A stretch of 64,000 bases of DNA from Bradyrhizobium sp. CCH5-F6 (GCF_001556045.1 NZ_LSIC01000059.1:83990-147989), one strand, 5' to 3'. Shown: positions 18,421 through 28,609, counted from the stretch's first letter. The notes: generated by a model not told the origin, from the letters alone. Program-made: numbers and translations.

Positions 18421-18754
18421 TTTTCCCTCCCAGGTCTTTCTCAAGCGCGCGGCCTTCCCCACCCGTCGTGTGATCGGATGATCGTGCATCGCGTCATTTG
18501 CCGGTCCTGCGATTGCCTGCGGCTCTTCACCGTTCTTCCGCACTCGCCCGGAACGCGAGGGAGGCTATGAGGCGGGCTGCGTTCCCGGCTTGAACAAAAC
18601 CGACAATCCTTTGAATGAAGCCCGAACCCGGCACCGACCGCGCCCGAGCTCGCTTGGCAAATGGCAAATCCGGCCTATGCTCTGCCTTGCTGATCGGCCA
18701 ACGAGAACAACAAGCAGCCGGCCATGCCAAAACTCCAGGGAGGAGGCTCGCGCG
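18421..18754. other. Divergent regulatory gap between monooxygenase and AraC gene
   Basis: 334 bases with no supported gene. Both flanking genes start here, with clear Shine-Dalgarno sequences (GGGAGG on the minus side, GGGAGGAGG on the plus side). Their promoters and any AraC sites should be in this gap. I could not pick out a convincing operator by eye. Confidence 0.5.
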
Positions 18755-19642
18755 ATGGGGCAGTTCATCACGGTCGAGGAGCTGCCACGCTATGCTCCCG
18801 GCGAAATGATGTTGGACAGTTCAGCGGTGGGAAAAGCCGATTTTCGGCTCCGCGTGTTCCGCTATGCGCCATCCGATATCTGGGTGCCGCCGTCCGAAAA
18901 TTTTCTGATCGTGATCTATCGCGAAGGCACCACGGCGATGAACCGCCGCGTGACCGGATCCTGGAAGCAGGATCAGGTCGGCCGCGGCGTCACGACACTC
19001 CTGACGCGCGCGGAAGCTTCGAACTGGCGATGGTGCCATGACGTCGAGGTCAGCCATTTCTACATCTCGCCTGGTCTCATGGCGAAGACCGCAAGCGAGG
19101 CTTTTGACCAGGACACCGAAAATGTCGAGCTTCATGATCTGCTCAGGATCGAGGATCCAGTCCTGACCTGGATCGCTGACCAGATGGTGCAGGAGGTTTC
19201 CGCAGGAGGTCCCGGCGGCCGGCTCTGCTACGACGCCATGGCACTTCAGGCGAGCGTCCACATCCTGCGAAAATATGCCTCAGTGCAGTTCAAGATGCCC
19301 TGTGCGCAAGGGCGCTTCAGGCCGGCACATGCGCGGATGATCGAAGACTATATCGAGCAGAACATCTCCCGGAATATCACGCTCGACGAATTGGCCAACA
19401 TCTGCAACTGCACGCCGGTGCAGTTCACCCGCAAGTTCCAGGTGCATTATGGCATGCGCCCGCACGCCTACGTCCTCACTCGCAAGGTGAAGCGCGCCTG
19501 CGAACATCTGCGCAAGGACCGCCTTGCACTGAAGGAGATCGCCCTGCTGAGCGGATTCTCCGACCAGAGCCATCTCAACCGGATCTTTCGCAGGCACATG
19601 AGTGCGACTCCCGCAGAATATCGCAAGCAATGCACAGGCTAG
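18755..19642 (+). CDS. AraC-family transcriptional regulator
   Basis: 295 residues. The N-terminal cupin-like ligand domain fills about the first 180 residues. The C-terminal DNA-binding domain has two helix-turn-helix units (ITLDELANICNCTPVQFTRK and LALKEIALLSGFSDQSHLNR) and ends with the family signature FRRHMSATPAEYRK. The ATG at 18755 is preceded by a strong GGGAGGAGG. It is divergent from the monooxygenase/esterase pair and is the obvious candidate activator of it. Confidence 0.9.
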   Translation: MGQFITVEELPRYAPGEMMLDSSAVGKADFRLRVFRYAPSDIWVPPSENFLIVIYREGTTAMNRRVTGSWKQDQVGRGVTTLLTRAEASNWRWCHDVEVSHFYISPGLMAKTASEAFDQDTENVELHDLLRIEDPVLTWIADQMVQEVSAGGPGGRLCYDAMALQASVHILRKYASVQFKMPCAQGRFRPAHARMIEDYIEQNISRNITLDELANICNCTPVQFTRKFQVHYGMRPHAYVLTRKVKRACEHLRKDRLALKEIALLSGFSDQSHLNRIFRRHMSATPAEYRKQCTG

Positions 19643-19650
19643 CCAGACCC

Positions 19651-19693
19651 GTCATCCCTGGGGCCGCCGAAGAAACGGCTACCCCGGGGTGAC
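19651..19693. terminator. Imperfect GC-rich hairpin after the AraC gene
   Basis: GTCATCCCTGGGG pairs with CCCCGGGGTGAC, with an additional CCGCC/GGCT step inside and an eight- to nine-base loop. It lies 9 bases after the AraC stop. There is no T run, so termination strength is uncertain. Confidence 0.4.
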
Positions 19694-19742
19694 GGCGAGA
19701 CATTGAAACCAGGCAGCCTGACGATGCTCACGCCGCAAAAGC

Positions 19743-19769
19743 AAAGGGCGGCTGATCAAGCCGCCCTTT
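19743..19769 (-). terminator. Intrinsic terminator of pckA
   Basis: Perfect 11-base arms AAAGGGCGGCT and AGCCGCCCTTT surround a five-base loop, 25 bases past the pckA stop. On the minus strand the stem ends in TTT and is followed by GCTTTTGC, giving a broken U tract. Confidence 0.75.
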
Positions 19770-19794
19770 CTCCTCAGTCACGTCCTGCGAAACC

Positions 19795-21411
19795 TTACTC
19801 CGCCGCGAGCTTCACGTCCGGCGCGGCGGCGCGCACTTCGGCGTCGACCTGGGCTTCGAACTTGGCGAAGTTCTTCTGGAACATGCCGACCAGCGCGCGC
19901 GCGGTCTTGTCGAACTCGTCCTTGTCCTTCCAGGTGTTGACCGGGTTGAGGATTTCGCTCGGCACGCCCGGCAGCGCGGTCGGCACCGCGAAGCCGAAAT
20001 ATTTGTCGGTGCGGAATTCGACGTTGCGCAAGGAGCCGTCGAGCGCGGCCGTGAGCAGCGCGCGCGTCACCTTGATCGGCATGCGCGAGCCGACTCCGTA
20101 CTTGCCGCCTGTCCAGCCGGTGTTGACCAGCCAGCAATCGACATTGTGCTGGGCGATGAGGTCGCGCAGCATGTTGCCGTAGACGCTGGGGTCGAGCGGC
20201 AGGAAGGGCGAACCGAAGCAGGTGGAGAATTCCGGCTGCGGCTCGTTGCCGAGACCGCGCTCGGTGCCGGCGACCTTGGCGGTGTAGCCGGACAGGAAGT
20301 GGTACATCGCCTGCGCCGGCGACAGCTTCGCGATCGGCGGCAGCACGCCGAAGGCGTCGGCGGCGAGCATCACGACGTTCTTCGGCTGCGGCGCACGGCC
20401 GGTGCGCGAGGCGTTCGGGATGAAGTCGAGCGGGTACGCAGAACGCGTGTTCTCGGTCTTGGAGCCGTCGTCGAAATCGACCACGCGGGTGTCTTCGTCG
20501 AGCACGCAGTTCTCGAGCACCGCGCCGAAGCGCGTCGAAGCCGCAAAGATCTCGGGCTCGGCCTCCTTCGAGAGCTTGATGCACTTGGCATAGCAGCCGC
20601 CCTCGAAATTGAAGACGCCGTTCGGGCCCCAGCCGTGCTCGTCGTCGCCGATCAGCGTGCGGTTGGGATCGGCCGACAGCGTGGTCTTGCCGGTGCCCGA
20701 CAGGCCGAAGAAGATCGCGGTGTCGCCCTTGGCGCCGACATTGGCCGAGCAGTGCATCGGCATCACGCCGCGCTCGGGCAGATAGTAGTTCAGCGTGGTG
20801 AAGACCGACTTCTTCATCTCGCCGGCATAATAAGACCCGCCGATCAGGACGATCTTGCGGGCGAAATCGATCGCGACCACGTTCTCCGAGCGCACGCCGT
20901 GGCGTTTAGGATCGGCGCGGAAGCTCGGCATGTCGATGATGGTGAGCTCCGGCACGAAGGTCGACAGCTCGATCGCTTCGGGGCGAATCAGGAGCGTGCG
21001 GATGAACAGCGAGTGCCAGGCGAGCTCGGTGAAGACGCGGGTCTTGATCCGGTAGGCCGGATCGGCGCCACCATAGAGGTCCTGCGCGAACAGCTTCTTG
21101 CCTTCGGCGTGCTTGAGGAAGTCCTGATAGAGCGTCTCGAACTGCTCGGCGGTGATCGACTGGTTGCCGGCCCACCACATCTTCTTGTCGGTGGTGGCGT
21201 CGCGGACCGTGAACTTGTCCTTCGGGCTGCGTCCGGTGAACTCGCCCGTGTCGGCGCAGAGGGCGCCGTCGGCGGACAGCACCGCCTCACCCGCTGCCAG
21301 CGAGTACTGGTAGAGTTGCGGCGCACCGAGGTTCCAGTGAACCTGCTTGAGATTCTTTAAGCCGAATTTGTCGGCGCCGAAGGCACCGTTGCGCACGCCC
21401 GTCTCTTGCAC
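19795..21411 (-). CDS. pckA: Phosphoenolpyruvate carboxykinase (ATP)
   Basis: 538 residues, as expected. It converts oxaloacetate plus ATP to PEP, CO2 and ADP, the committed step of gluconeogenesis from organic acids. The P-loop is [16 protein letters not shown], the metal site is [20 protein letters not shown], and TGRSPKDKF and [15 protein letters not shown] are also conserved. The 286-base gap upstream (21412-21697) must hold its promoter. A terminator hairpin follows the gene. The neighbouring TPR-CHAT gene is on the same strand but probably separately transcribed. Confidence 0.97.
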   Translation of the reverse strand: MQETGVRNGAFGADKFGLKNLKQVHWNLGAPQLYQYSLAAGEAVLSADGALCADTGEFTGRSPKDKFTVRDATTDKKMWWAGNQSITAEQFETLYQDFLKHAEGKKLFAQDLYGGADPAYRIKTRVFTELAWHSLFIRTLLIRPEAIELSTFVPELTIIDMPSFRADPKRHGVRSENVVAIDFARKIVLIGGSYYAGEMKKSVFTTLNYYLPERGVMPMHCSANVGAKGDTAIFFGLSGTGKTTLSADPNRTLIGDDEHGWGPNGVFNFEGGCYAKCIKLSKEAEPEIFAASTRFGAVLENCVLDEDTRVVDFDDGSKTENTRSAYPLDFIPNASRTGRAPQPKNVVMLAADAFGVLPPIAKLSPAQAMYHFLSGYTAKVAGTERGLGNEPQPEFSTCFGSPFLPLDPSVYGNMLRDLIAQHNVDCWLVNTGWTGGKYGVGSRMPIKVTRALLTAALDGSLRNVEFRTDKYFGFAVPTALPGVPSEILNPVNTWKDKDEFDKTARALVGMFQKNFAKFEAQVDAEVRAAAPDVKLAAE

Positions 21412-21697
21412 GAAAAAATCCTCCTAGAACCCGCGACATCAAGCGCGACCAAGTTTGGCGCCATCGCGGTCACCGTGATTAATGGGCCATTCGGCCTCGG
21501 CTGAACGACCTAATAACTGATGAACGCTGGCGTTGCCAAGCTGATCCCGCAGGATTTGGTTTATTCAAGGACCGCGCCAAACATCGCGCATGTCAGCTCT
21601 GAATGCGCGTATCGAAAAAACGGGAATGATCGCGCAACCAAATGGGTATTTGCGCGTTATGTCAGGTTATTGCGATGCACAATCCCTGCCGCGCCCC

Positions 21698-24286
21698 CTA
21701 TCTGACTTCACCCTCGCCGATCAGTGCGAACGCCCCCCACATCGCGGGATAGGCGTTGCGCGCCGATGAGGCATCGTCGAGATAGGTTAACATCGCGCGG
21801 CGCAAGGCTTCGGCACGACCGATCTTCGGTTCGTTCTTGAGCAGCTCGAACGTCGAAATGGTCAGGCGGGTGGCAGCTTCCGAATCCACGGCCCAATGCG
21901 ACACCAGCAGCGCGCGGGCACCTGCGTAGAAGAACGAGCGCGCCAGGCCCGACAGCGCCTCGGCACCGGGCTTGTCCCCGGCGATGGTGTTGCAGGCGGA
22001 CAGCACCACCCAATCGGCGTTGAGCTTGAGCTGTGCCACTTCGCTCGCGGTCAGGAGACCGTCGTCGAGCTCCGATGGTTGATCCGGCATGGAGAGAGCG
22101 AGCGAGGGCTCACCCAGTCCCTTGACGTCGCCGGCAACGAGACCGTGGGTGGCAAAGTAGATGATGCCGTATTGGGCAAGCGCTGCACGCTTGACCGTCG
22201 TTTCGCTGGCATCGCGGCCGAGATGGATATCGGCCTCGGCGGCGCCGACATCTCTTGCCACCGCGTTCAGCTCGTCGGCGGTATCGGGCAGCTGCGGCAG
22301 CGCCTGGGCCAGCCGCGCGCGATCGACGCCGGCGCCGCGCCAGAAATCGGCATAGGCGATCGTCGCGATGCTGCGCGCGGCGATCTTGCCGCTCGCGGCG
22401 CGCCGGTCGGCAGGACCTTCGGCCGCAGGGTTGAATACCGGATCGCCGAAACCGGTCATCGGCTTGACGCCGTGATCCCTGCGGGCGAAGGCGCGCAACG
22501 ATTTCAGACTGATCACCGACGGCAGCACCGAGACCGCCTGACGCCGCAACAGCCAGGCCGCCTTGCGATAGCCCTCGAGCCGATCCGGGATCGCAGCTTG
22601 CGGCGTCTCCGTGACCAGCAGATGAAACGGCAATGCGGTCAGCGCTGCGGACGGCACGACCAGCAGGTTGCGCTTGTCCTTCGTCATCGCCTCGACCGGG
22701 CCGAGCAGCGCGACATAGAGCTCGTTCGCGAGCGCAAGGTCGAACAAGCCGGATTTGCCGGAGGCATCGTGCGCCTTGCCGACGTCCAGGCCCTTGCGGA
22801 AGGCGGCCACCTTCCGCGCCAGCGCATCCGCTCCGAGAGAAATCTCCTTCCAGTCGACGCCCTCGCGCGTGATCGCGACGACATAGCTCTGCTTGTCGAC
22901 CACCGAATAGATCACCATCGCCTCGTCGGCCGAGAGCAGCGACTGGATATCCTTCACGGCCAGTGGCAGCGGGTTGGAGAGCGAGGCATAGTCGGGAAAC
23001 TCGACGGCAAGCGTCTTCTGCAATCCATTGCGCGCGCTCGCGATCGCCGCGATGCGCGCGCGGCTGCGTTGCTCGGCCGCGACGTCGCGCTGGGCGGACG
23101 GCTTCGACACCGCAGCGACGATCGCCTTGTCGAGCGCTTCGGACTCGGCCGCGAGGTCCTGGTCCTTGCGCACGAGCTCGGCGAGCCGGTCGCTGCCGGC
23201 GGCAAGCCGCACCGCGAGCTTGTTCACGGCAGAGGCGGCGGAAGATTGCGTGCCGCGCTGGACCGCCGCGAGCGCGTCATCGAGCGCCTTGTCGCTCGCC
23301 AGCAGCGATTGTTGCCACGCCGCGAACAGGACCGGCAGCACGACACGCAGCTGCGCGCGATTGGCCGCGAGCGTCTTCTGCGCGAACGGCAAAGCGTCGG
23401 CAGTGCGCCCGGTCGCCTGAAGGAAATGGGCGAGATTGCCCGTCGAGGTCGCGACATCGGGATGATCAGGTCTGAGAGCACGCTCGCGGATCGACAGCGC
23501 GCGGCGATAGAGCGGCTCGGCCTCGGCGTAGCGCTTCTGGTGCTCGTAGAGCCCGGCAAGATTGTTCAGCGAGCGCGCCACGTCCGGATGGTCAGGACCC
23601 AGCACCTTTTCGCGGATCGCGAGCGAGCGCTTGATCGGCGCCTCGGCATCCGCATCGCGATCGAGGTCGCGATCGACCTGGCCGATGTTGTTCAGGACGG
23701 TGGCGACCGCGGGATGCTCGGGTCCGGCGGCTTTCTGATAGATCGCGAGCGCACGCCGGAACAACGGCTCGGCGTCGGCGAAGCGCTCCTGCTTCACGTA
23801 GAGCGTTGCGAGATTGTTCAGGGCTCGGCCGACATCGGGATGCTCGCGCGACAGGCTCTTTTCGCTGACGGCGAGCGCGCGCTTGAACAGCGGCTCGGCT
23901 TCAGCGAAGCGGCCTTGCCGCTGATAGAGCGCGGCGAGATTGTTCAGCTCGGGCGCGATCAAGACAGTGTCGAGGCCGAGCGCCTTTTCCATCAGGGCGA
24001 CCGCGCGCTTGTAGAGCGGCTCGGCCAGATCGTCGCGCCCCTGACCGGCATGGACCTGACCGAGATTGTTCAGCGCAGCGGAGAGCTCGCGACCGTGGTC
24101 GCTCTTTTCGAGACTTGCAACCATCGCCTGCGCCAGAGGCAGCGCTTCCGAATATCTGCCGGCGCTCACGAGCGCGTTGATCCGCGCGCTCTCCGCGGCG
24201 AGACCCTTCTGGGCGAGGCTGGACGTCGGCAGCGCCGCGATCGCGAGCGCCACACCCGCGATCAGCATCAAACGACGGCGTTTCAT
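21698..24286 (-). CDS. Exported TPR-repeat protein with CHAT peptidase-like domain
   Basis: 862 residues. A signal peptide (LMLIAGVALAIAALPTSSLAQ) is followed by about six tetratricopeptide repeats of the kinesin-light-chain-like type at residues 50-300 (ALNNLAALYQRQGRFAEAEPL). A helical linker follows, then a CHAT domain at about 560-860. The likely catalytic His is in YFATHGLV (near 714) and the Cys in VVLSACNT (near 765), as in caspase-like CHAT peptidases. TPR-CHAT proteins are thought to be proteases activated by partner binding. The signal peptide places this one outside the cytoplasm. The substrate is unknown. It follows the HugZ-like gene by 63 bases and may be cotranscribed with it. 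Confidence 0.88.
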   Translation of the reverse strand: MKRRRLMLIAGVALAIAALPTSSLAQKGLAAESARINALVSAGRYSEALPLAQAMVASLEKSDHGRELSAALNNLGQVHAGQGRDDLAEPLYKRAVALMEKALGLDTVLIAPELNNLAALYQRQGRFAEAEPLFKRALAVSEKSLSREHPDVGRALNNLATLYVKQERFADAEPLFRRALAIYQKAAGPEHPAVATVLNNIGQVDRDLDRDADAEAPIKRSLAIREKVLGPDHPDVARSLNNLAGLYEHQKRYAEAEPLYRRALSIRERALRPDHPDVATSTGNLAHFLQATGRTADALPFAQKTLAANRAQLRVVLPVLFAAWQQSLLASDKALDDALAAVQRGTQSSAASAVNKLAVRLAAGSDRLAELVRKDQDLAAESEALDKAIVAAVSKPSAQRDVAAEQRSRARIAAIASARNGLQKTLAVEFPDYASLSNPLPLAVKDIQSLLSADEAMVIYSVVDKQSYVVAITREGVDWKEISLGADALARKVAAFRKGLDVGKAHDASGKSGLFDLALANELYVALLGPVEAMTKDKRNLLVVPSAALTALPFHLLVTETPQAAIPDRLEGYRKAAWLLRRQAVSVLPSVISLKSLRAFARRDHGVKPMTGFGDPVFNPAAEGPADRRAASGKIAARSIATIAYADFWRGAGVDRARLAQALPQLPDTADELNAVARDVGAAEADIHLGRDASETTVKRAALAQYGIIYFATHGLVAGDVKGLGEPSLALSMPDQPSELDDGLLTASEVAQLKLNADWVVLSACNTIAGDKPGAEALSGLARSFFYAGARALLVSHWAVDSEAATRLTISTFELLKNEPKIGRAEALRRAMLTYLDDASSARNAYPAMWGAFALIGEGEVR

Positions 24287-24349
24287 GAACCCTCTCGCTG
24301 CGAGCCGTAAGACATCACGGCCTTGGGTCGCAGCGACGGGCGGCGGCGT

Positions 24350-25099
24350 TCAAAGCGCTGCGCTCTGGTCCATCTTCTTGCGTGCTTCGCCAGCGAGGCG
24401 GACCAGCATCTTGCGCAGCGCCGCGCCGTCGGTCACCCGCTCCGGAAAGTCCAGCCGTAGCACGGTCTGGCCGTCCTGCATGTCGAGGCCTTCCGGATCG
24501 CAGCCGGTGCAGCGCCACTCGCCCTCGGCCGCGCCCAGCAGCTTCGTCGCATAGAGGCCCATAGTCTCGCGATGGTCGGCATTCATGTGCTCGACGGCGC
24601 CCTCTTCCGCCGCCAGCAGATCCTCGGCGCCGGTGAGGTCCGTGAGGAACTGCCGGGGCTCGAGATCGACGATCCGGCCGAAGCCGGCGACCAGATGGGT
24701 CCCCGTGGGCCGGATCCGGAAAAAGGAAAAATCCTTAAACGATACAAAGCCCTCTGCTGAGGGATGGGCATTGAGATACCGCCGCTGGAGAAGATCCTTC
24801 TCGGCGTCGGCCTGCTCCGCCCGGCCGGACAGCATGATCCGGGCGCCTTCGAGGGGATCGCCGGCGGCGCGTTCATCCAGCATCAGGGAGACCCGGCTGT
24901 CCGCCAGGATGTTCCTGGTGTGCACGGCGAGGCGCGAGATCAGCAGGATCGGCGAGCCATCGGGATGGCTGGCCAGATTGACCAGGGAACAATAGGGATC
25001 GCCGCTGCCGGCCATCAGGGTCGCCAGCGCCCCCTGCCGCGACCGTCGCAGCAGCGATCTGGCGAGCTTACCGGGGTCGAAATCGGAGGTCGGTTGCAT
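24350..25099 (-). CDS. HugZ-like pyridoxamine 5'-phosphate oxidase-fold protein
   Basis: 249 residues. The N-terminal split beta-barrel of FMN/heme-binding PNPOx-fold proteins covers GALATLMAGSGDPYCSLVNLA to about residue 150. A C-terminal DUF2470/HugZ-like domain follows (AVEHMNADHRETMGLYATKL). Members include heme-degrading HugZ and other flavin-dependent reductases; without the full His set I cannot say which. The start used is the ATG at 25099; another in-frame ATG at 25126 is possible. Divergent from chvI. Confidence 0.8.
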   Translation of the reverse strand: MQPTSDFDPGKLARSLLRRSRQGALATLMAGSGDPYCSLVNLASHPDGSPILLISRLAVHTRNILADSRVSLMLDERAAGDPLEGARIMLSGRAEQADAEKDLLQRRYLNAHPSAEGFVSFKDFSFFRIRPTGTHLVAGFGRIVDLEPRQFLTDLTGAEDLLAAEEGAVEHMNADHRETMGLYATKLLGAAEGEWRCTGCDPEGLDMQDGQTVLRLDFPERVTDGAALRKMLVRLAGEARKKMDQSAAL

Positions 25100-25339
25100 C
25101 GGCTTTCTCAGGTCAGGTGGTTGCATGGAGGGCCATTTTTCGGGTAAACCGGGGCCCGGTTATGGGTCGAGACGCGGCGAATCTGCCGTGTTTCGTGGAA
25201 CTTGGTCACACTTCAGCCTAGCTTGCATTGCTCGGTGACAAGGTTCGAACGCCACTTCGGCACCCATGTATGCGGCGCATCACTGGATTGCTCGCCGTTT
25301 CAAGCCACGACCCAAACGGAAAGCAGAAAGCAGAGGCTC

Positions 25340-26041
25340 ATGCCCACAATCGCTTTGGTCGACGACGACCGCAACATTCTCACATCCGTCTCGATCGCGC
25401 TGGAAGCCGAAGGCTACCGCATCATGACCTACACCGACGGCGCCTCCGCGCTCGACGGTTTCCGCACCACCCAGCCCGATCTCGCGATCCTCGACATCAA
25501 GATGCCGCGCATGGACGGCATGGAAACGCTTCGGCGCCTGCGGCAGAAATCCGACCTGCCCGTGATCTTCCTGACGTCCAAGGACGAGGAGATCGACGAG
25601 CTGTTCGGCCTCAAGATGGGCGCCGACGACTTCATCCGCAAACCGTTCTCGCAGCGGCTTCTGGTCGAGCGCGTCAAAGCGGTGCTGCGCCGCTCGGCGC
25701 CGAAGGACCCGACCGTCGCGCCGAAGGAGAACGACGCCAAGGCGCTCGACCGCGGCCTTTTGCGCATGGATCCGGAGCGGCACACCTGCACCTGGAAGAA
25801 CGAGCCGGTGACGCTGACCGTCACCGAATTCCTGATCCTCCAGGCGCTGGCGACCCGGCCAGGCGTGGTGAAGAGCCGCAACGCGCTGATGGACGCCGCC
25901 TATGACGACCAGGTCTATGTCGACGACCGCACCATCGACAGCCACATCAAGCGGCTGCGCAAGAAGTTCAAGGTGGTCGACAACGAATTCGAGATGATCG
26001 AGACGCTCTACGGCGTCGGCTACCGTTTCAAGGAAGCCTGA
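25340..26041 (+). CDS. chvI: Response regulator ChvI
   Basis: 233 residues, OmpR/PhoB type. The receiver domain has the acidic pair in ALVDDDRN, the phosphoacceptor Asp52 in [13 protein letters not shown] and the conserved Lys in [10 protein letters not shown]-terminal winged helix follows ([12 protein letters not shown] through [13 protein letters not shown], ending YGVGYRFKE). In rhizobia and Agrobacterium, ChvI with ChvG responds to acid and envelope stress and controls exopolysaccharide, motility and symbiosis genes. The ATG at 25340 follows GCAGAGGCTC. The histidine kinase lies 117 bases downstream. Confidence 0.93.
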   Translation: MPTIALVDDDRNILTSVSIALEAEGYRIMTYTDGASALDGFRTTQPDLAILDIKMPRMDGMETLRRLRQKSDLPVIFLTSKDEEIDELFGLKMGADDFIRKPFSQRLLVERVKAVLRRSAPKDPTVAPKENDAKALDRGLLRMDPERHTCTWKNEPVTLTVTEFLILQALATRPGVVKSRNALMDAAYDDQVYVDDRTIDSHIKRLRKKFKVVDNEFEMIETLYGVGYRFKEA

Positions 26042-26158
26042 GGCTCGCACGGCTTCACGGAAGACAGAGAGCATCGCCGCTTCTGATTCCATCGGAAACG
26101 GGATCGCTCTAGGATGCGGGGACCTTTTCGACGAAATGTCCTAACGCGGGCGTAAGCA

Positions 26159-27955
26159 TTGCTTGACCGAACGCAGCCTGATCCAAACCAGAGCGCCCAG
26201 GATGTCGCATCCGGCGGCGTTCAGGAGCACGTTGCGGAAGACAAGCCGCAGGGCTGGCGACCGCTGAACTGGCTGAAGCGCGCCGGGCAGTTCTTCTTCG
26301 CGCTGTCCTTCTCGAGCCTGACCCGACGCATCGTCTCGCTCAACCTCGCCGGCCTCGTCGCGCTGGTGGCGAGCATCCTGTACCTGTCGCAATTCCGCGC
26401 CGGCCTGATCGACGCGCGGGCGCAGAGCCTCCTGGTGCAGGCCGAGATCATCGCCGGCGCAATCGCGGCCTCCGCGACCGTGCAGACCAACGCCATCACC
26501 ATCGATCCCGACAGGCTGCTCGACCTCAAGCCGGGCGAGACCTATGGCGGTCCGGACGAATATTCGCCGCTCGACTTCCCGATCAATCCGGAGCGGGTGG
26601 CGCCGGTGCTGCGCACCCTGATCTCGCCGACCAAGACGCGCGCCCGCATCTACGATCCGAACGGCAGCCTGCTGCTCGACAGCCGCAACCTCGAAAACGT
26701 GCTGCGCTTCGACCTGCCGCCGCCGGCCGAGAAGCCGGGCTTCGTCGAGCGCGGCATGGTCGCGGTGCGCACCTGGCTGAACCGCGGCGACCTGCCGCTC
26801 TATCGCGAGCTCGGGCCCGAGAACGGCAACGGCTATGCGGAAGTGGGCGACGCGCTTCAGGGCCAGAAGCGATCGATGGTGCGGGTCAATGCACGCGGCG
26901 AGGTGATCGTCTCGGTCGCGGTCCCCGTGCTGCGCTCGCGCGCGATCCATGGCGCGCTGATGCTGTCGACCCAGGGCGACGACATCGACCAGATGGTCAC
27001 CGCCGAGCGCCTCGCCATCCTGAAGGTCGGCGGCGTCGCCGCCGCCGTCATGATCATGCTGTCGCTCTTGCTCGCGAGCACGATCGCGGGGCCCGTCCGC
27101 CGGCTCGCCGACAGCGCCGAGCGCGTCCGCCGCCGCATCAAGGCCCGCATCGAGATTCCCGATTTCACGCGCCGCCGCGACGAGATCGGCCATCTCTCCG
27201 GCGCGCTGCGCGACATGACCAGCGCGCTGTACAGCCGCATCGAGGCGATCGAGATGTTCGCCGCTGACGTCGCCCATGAACTGAAGAACCCGCTGACCTC
27301 GCTGCGCTCGGCGGTCGAGACGCTGCCGCTGGCGCGCAACGAGACCAGCCGCGCGCGCCTGCTCGAGGTGATCGAGCACGACGTCAAGCGGCTCGACCGG
27401 CTGATCTCCGACATCTCCGACGCCAGCCGGCTCGATGCCGAGCTGCAGCGCCAGGATGCGATCCCGGTCGATTTGCGCCGCCTGCTGACGACGCTCGTGT
27501 CGGTCGCCAATGAGACCAAGCTCGGCCACGACGTTGCGGTCGAAACGCGCTTCGAGGGCCGCAGCCCGACCGACACCTTCGCCGTCAGCGGCCATGATTC
27601 GCGGCTCGGACAGGTGGTCTCCAACCTGCTCTCCAACGCGCAATCATTCTCCGAAGCCGGCAGCAAGGTGCGCCTCACCTGCCGCCGCGTGCGCGGCGAG
27701 ATCGAGATCGTGGTCGACGACGACGGCCCCGGCATTCGCGACGACGCGCTGGAGCGCATCTTCGAGCGCTTCTACACCGACCGTCCGCATCAGGGTTTTG
27801 GCCAGAACTCCGGCCTCGGCCTGTCGATCTCCAAGCAGATCGTCGACGCCCATGGCGGACGCATCTGGGCGGAGAACCGCCCCGGCCCGCTGGATGCCGA
27901 GGGCGAGCCGACGGTTGCCGGCGCGCGCTTCGTGGTGCGGCTGCCGGCCCTATGA
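26159..27955 (+). CDS. chvG: Sensor histidine kinase ChvG
   Basis: 598 residues. A first membrane helix (IVSLNLAGLVALVASILYL, about 55-75) and a second (VGGVAAAVMIMLSLLLAST, about 290-310) enclose a periplasmic sensor domain of some 210 residues. A HAMP linker, the phosphoacceptor motif FAADVAHELKNPLTSLRSA, and the ATP-binding boxes VVSNLLSNAQSF, DDDGPGIRDD and SGLGLSISKQIVDAHGG follow. The start is a TTG at 26159 because an upstream ATG is closed by a stop; it is not certain. The stop overlaps the hprK start as ATGA, tying the two genes together. The partner is ChvI. Confidence 0.92.
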   Translation: MLDRTQPDPNQSAQDVASGGVQEHVAEDKPQGWRPLNWLKRAGQFFFALSFSSLTRRIVSLNLAGLVALVASILYLSQFRAGLIDARAQSLLVQAEIIAGAIAASATVQTNAITIDPDRLLDLKPGETYGGPDEYSPLDFPINPERVAPVLRTLISPTKTRARIYDPNGSLLLDSRNLENVLRFDLPPPAEKPGFVERGMVAVRTWLNRGDLPLYRELGPENGNGYAEVGDALQGQKRSMVRVNARGEVIVSVAVPVLRSRAIHGALMLSTQGDDIDQMVTAERLAILKVGGVAAAVMIMLSLLLASTIAGPVRRLADSAERVRRRIKARIEIPDFTRRRDEIGHLSGALRDMTSALYSRIEAIEMFAADVAHELKNPLTSLRSAVETLPLARNETSRARLLEVIEHDVKRLDRLISDISDASRLDAELQRQDAIPVDLRRLLTTLVSVANETKLGHDVAVETRFEGRSPTDTFAVSGHDSRLGQVVSNLLSNAQSFSEAGSKVRLTCRRVRGEIEIVVDDDGPGIRDDALERIFERFYTDRPHQGFGQNSGLGLSISKQIVDAHGGRIWAENRPGPLDAEGEPTVAGARFVVRLPAL

Positions 27956-28476
27956 GCGACGGCGGGCCCAGCGTTCACGCCTCCGCCGTCAAGGTCGGAA
28001 CTTTTGCGGTGCTGATCCGTGGCCCGTCGGGCTCCGGCAAGTCCCGCCTTGCCTTTGATTTGATCATGGCAGGCCGCGCCGGCGTGGTCGAAAGGGCGGT
28101 CCTGGTCGGTGATGACCGTGTCCATCTGGCGACAGTCGGCCATGAAATTGAGGCCCGTCCCGCCCCCGTCCTGGCCGGCCTGATCGAGATCCGGGGCCTC
28201 GGAATCCGCCGCTGCGACTTCGTGGAGCATGCGACCGTCGGTCTCGTGGTCGATCTGGACGCGGCGGATGCGGAGCGCTTGCCGGCGCCCGAAGCCCAGA
28301 AAACAAGCATCTTTGGTGTCGAAATACCGCGAATCCCCGTCGGTCGCGGCTATTCACCCCTCCCCCTGGTTGTTGCCGCGTTGACCACTACCAAGAGTTC
28401 ATCTTCCGTTAACCCTTCCGGCGATTGTTTGAAGGGAAATGGTAACCATATGAACCCCACTATCGCGACCGAGTAG
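27952..28476 (+). CDS. hprK: HPr kinase/phosphorylase, short alphaproteobacterial form
   Basis: 174 residues, lacking the N-terminal domain of Firmicute HprK, as is usual in alphaproteobacteria. Walker A is GPSGSGKS at residues 24-31, and the HPrK signature appears as LIEIRGLGIRR. It phosphorylates and dephosphorylates a serine of HPr, coupling nutrient state to regulation. The last 25-30 residues (from about TTTKSSSSVNPSG) are low in conservation and might be a tail extension. It is coupled to chvG by a four-base overlap. Confidence 0.9.
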   Translation: MSDGGPSVHASAVKVGTFAVLIRGPSGSGKSRLAFDLIMAGRAGVVERAVLVGDDRVHLATVGHEIEARPAPVLAGLIEIRGLGIRRCDFVEHATVGLVVDLDAADAERLPAPEAQKTSIFGVEIPRIPVGRGYSPLPLVVAALTTTKSSSSVNPSGDCLKGNGNHMNPTIATE

Positions 28477-28609
28477 ACCGGCGAAGCTCCCCTTATCCAT
28501 CCGTCTAGATTCAGGGAGATACGCAACATCCCCTCTTGCGCGGGGGCTCTGGATGGTCAAAGTGGCGCGTTCGTGCGGTGCACCAAAAGCGCCCGCGAGG
28601 AGTTTTCCG

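Noticed and set aside
21896..24310. An 804-codon open frame antisense to the TPR-CHAT gene
   Set aside because: Arg/Gly/Ala-rich shadow frame with no domain; the minus-strand protein has signal peptide, TPRs and CHAT motifs.
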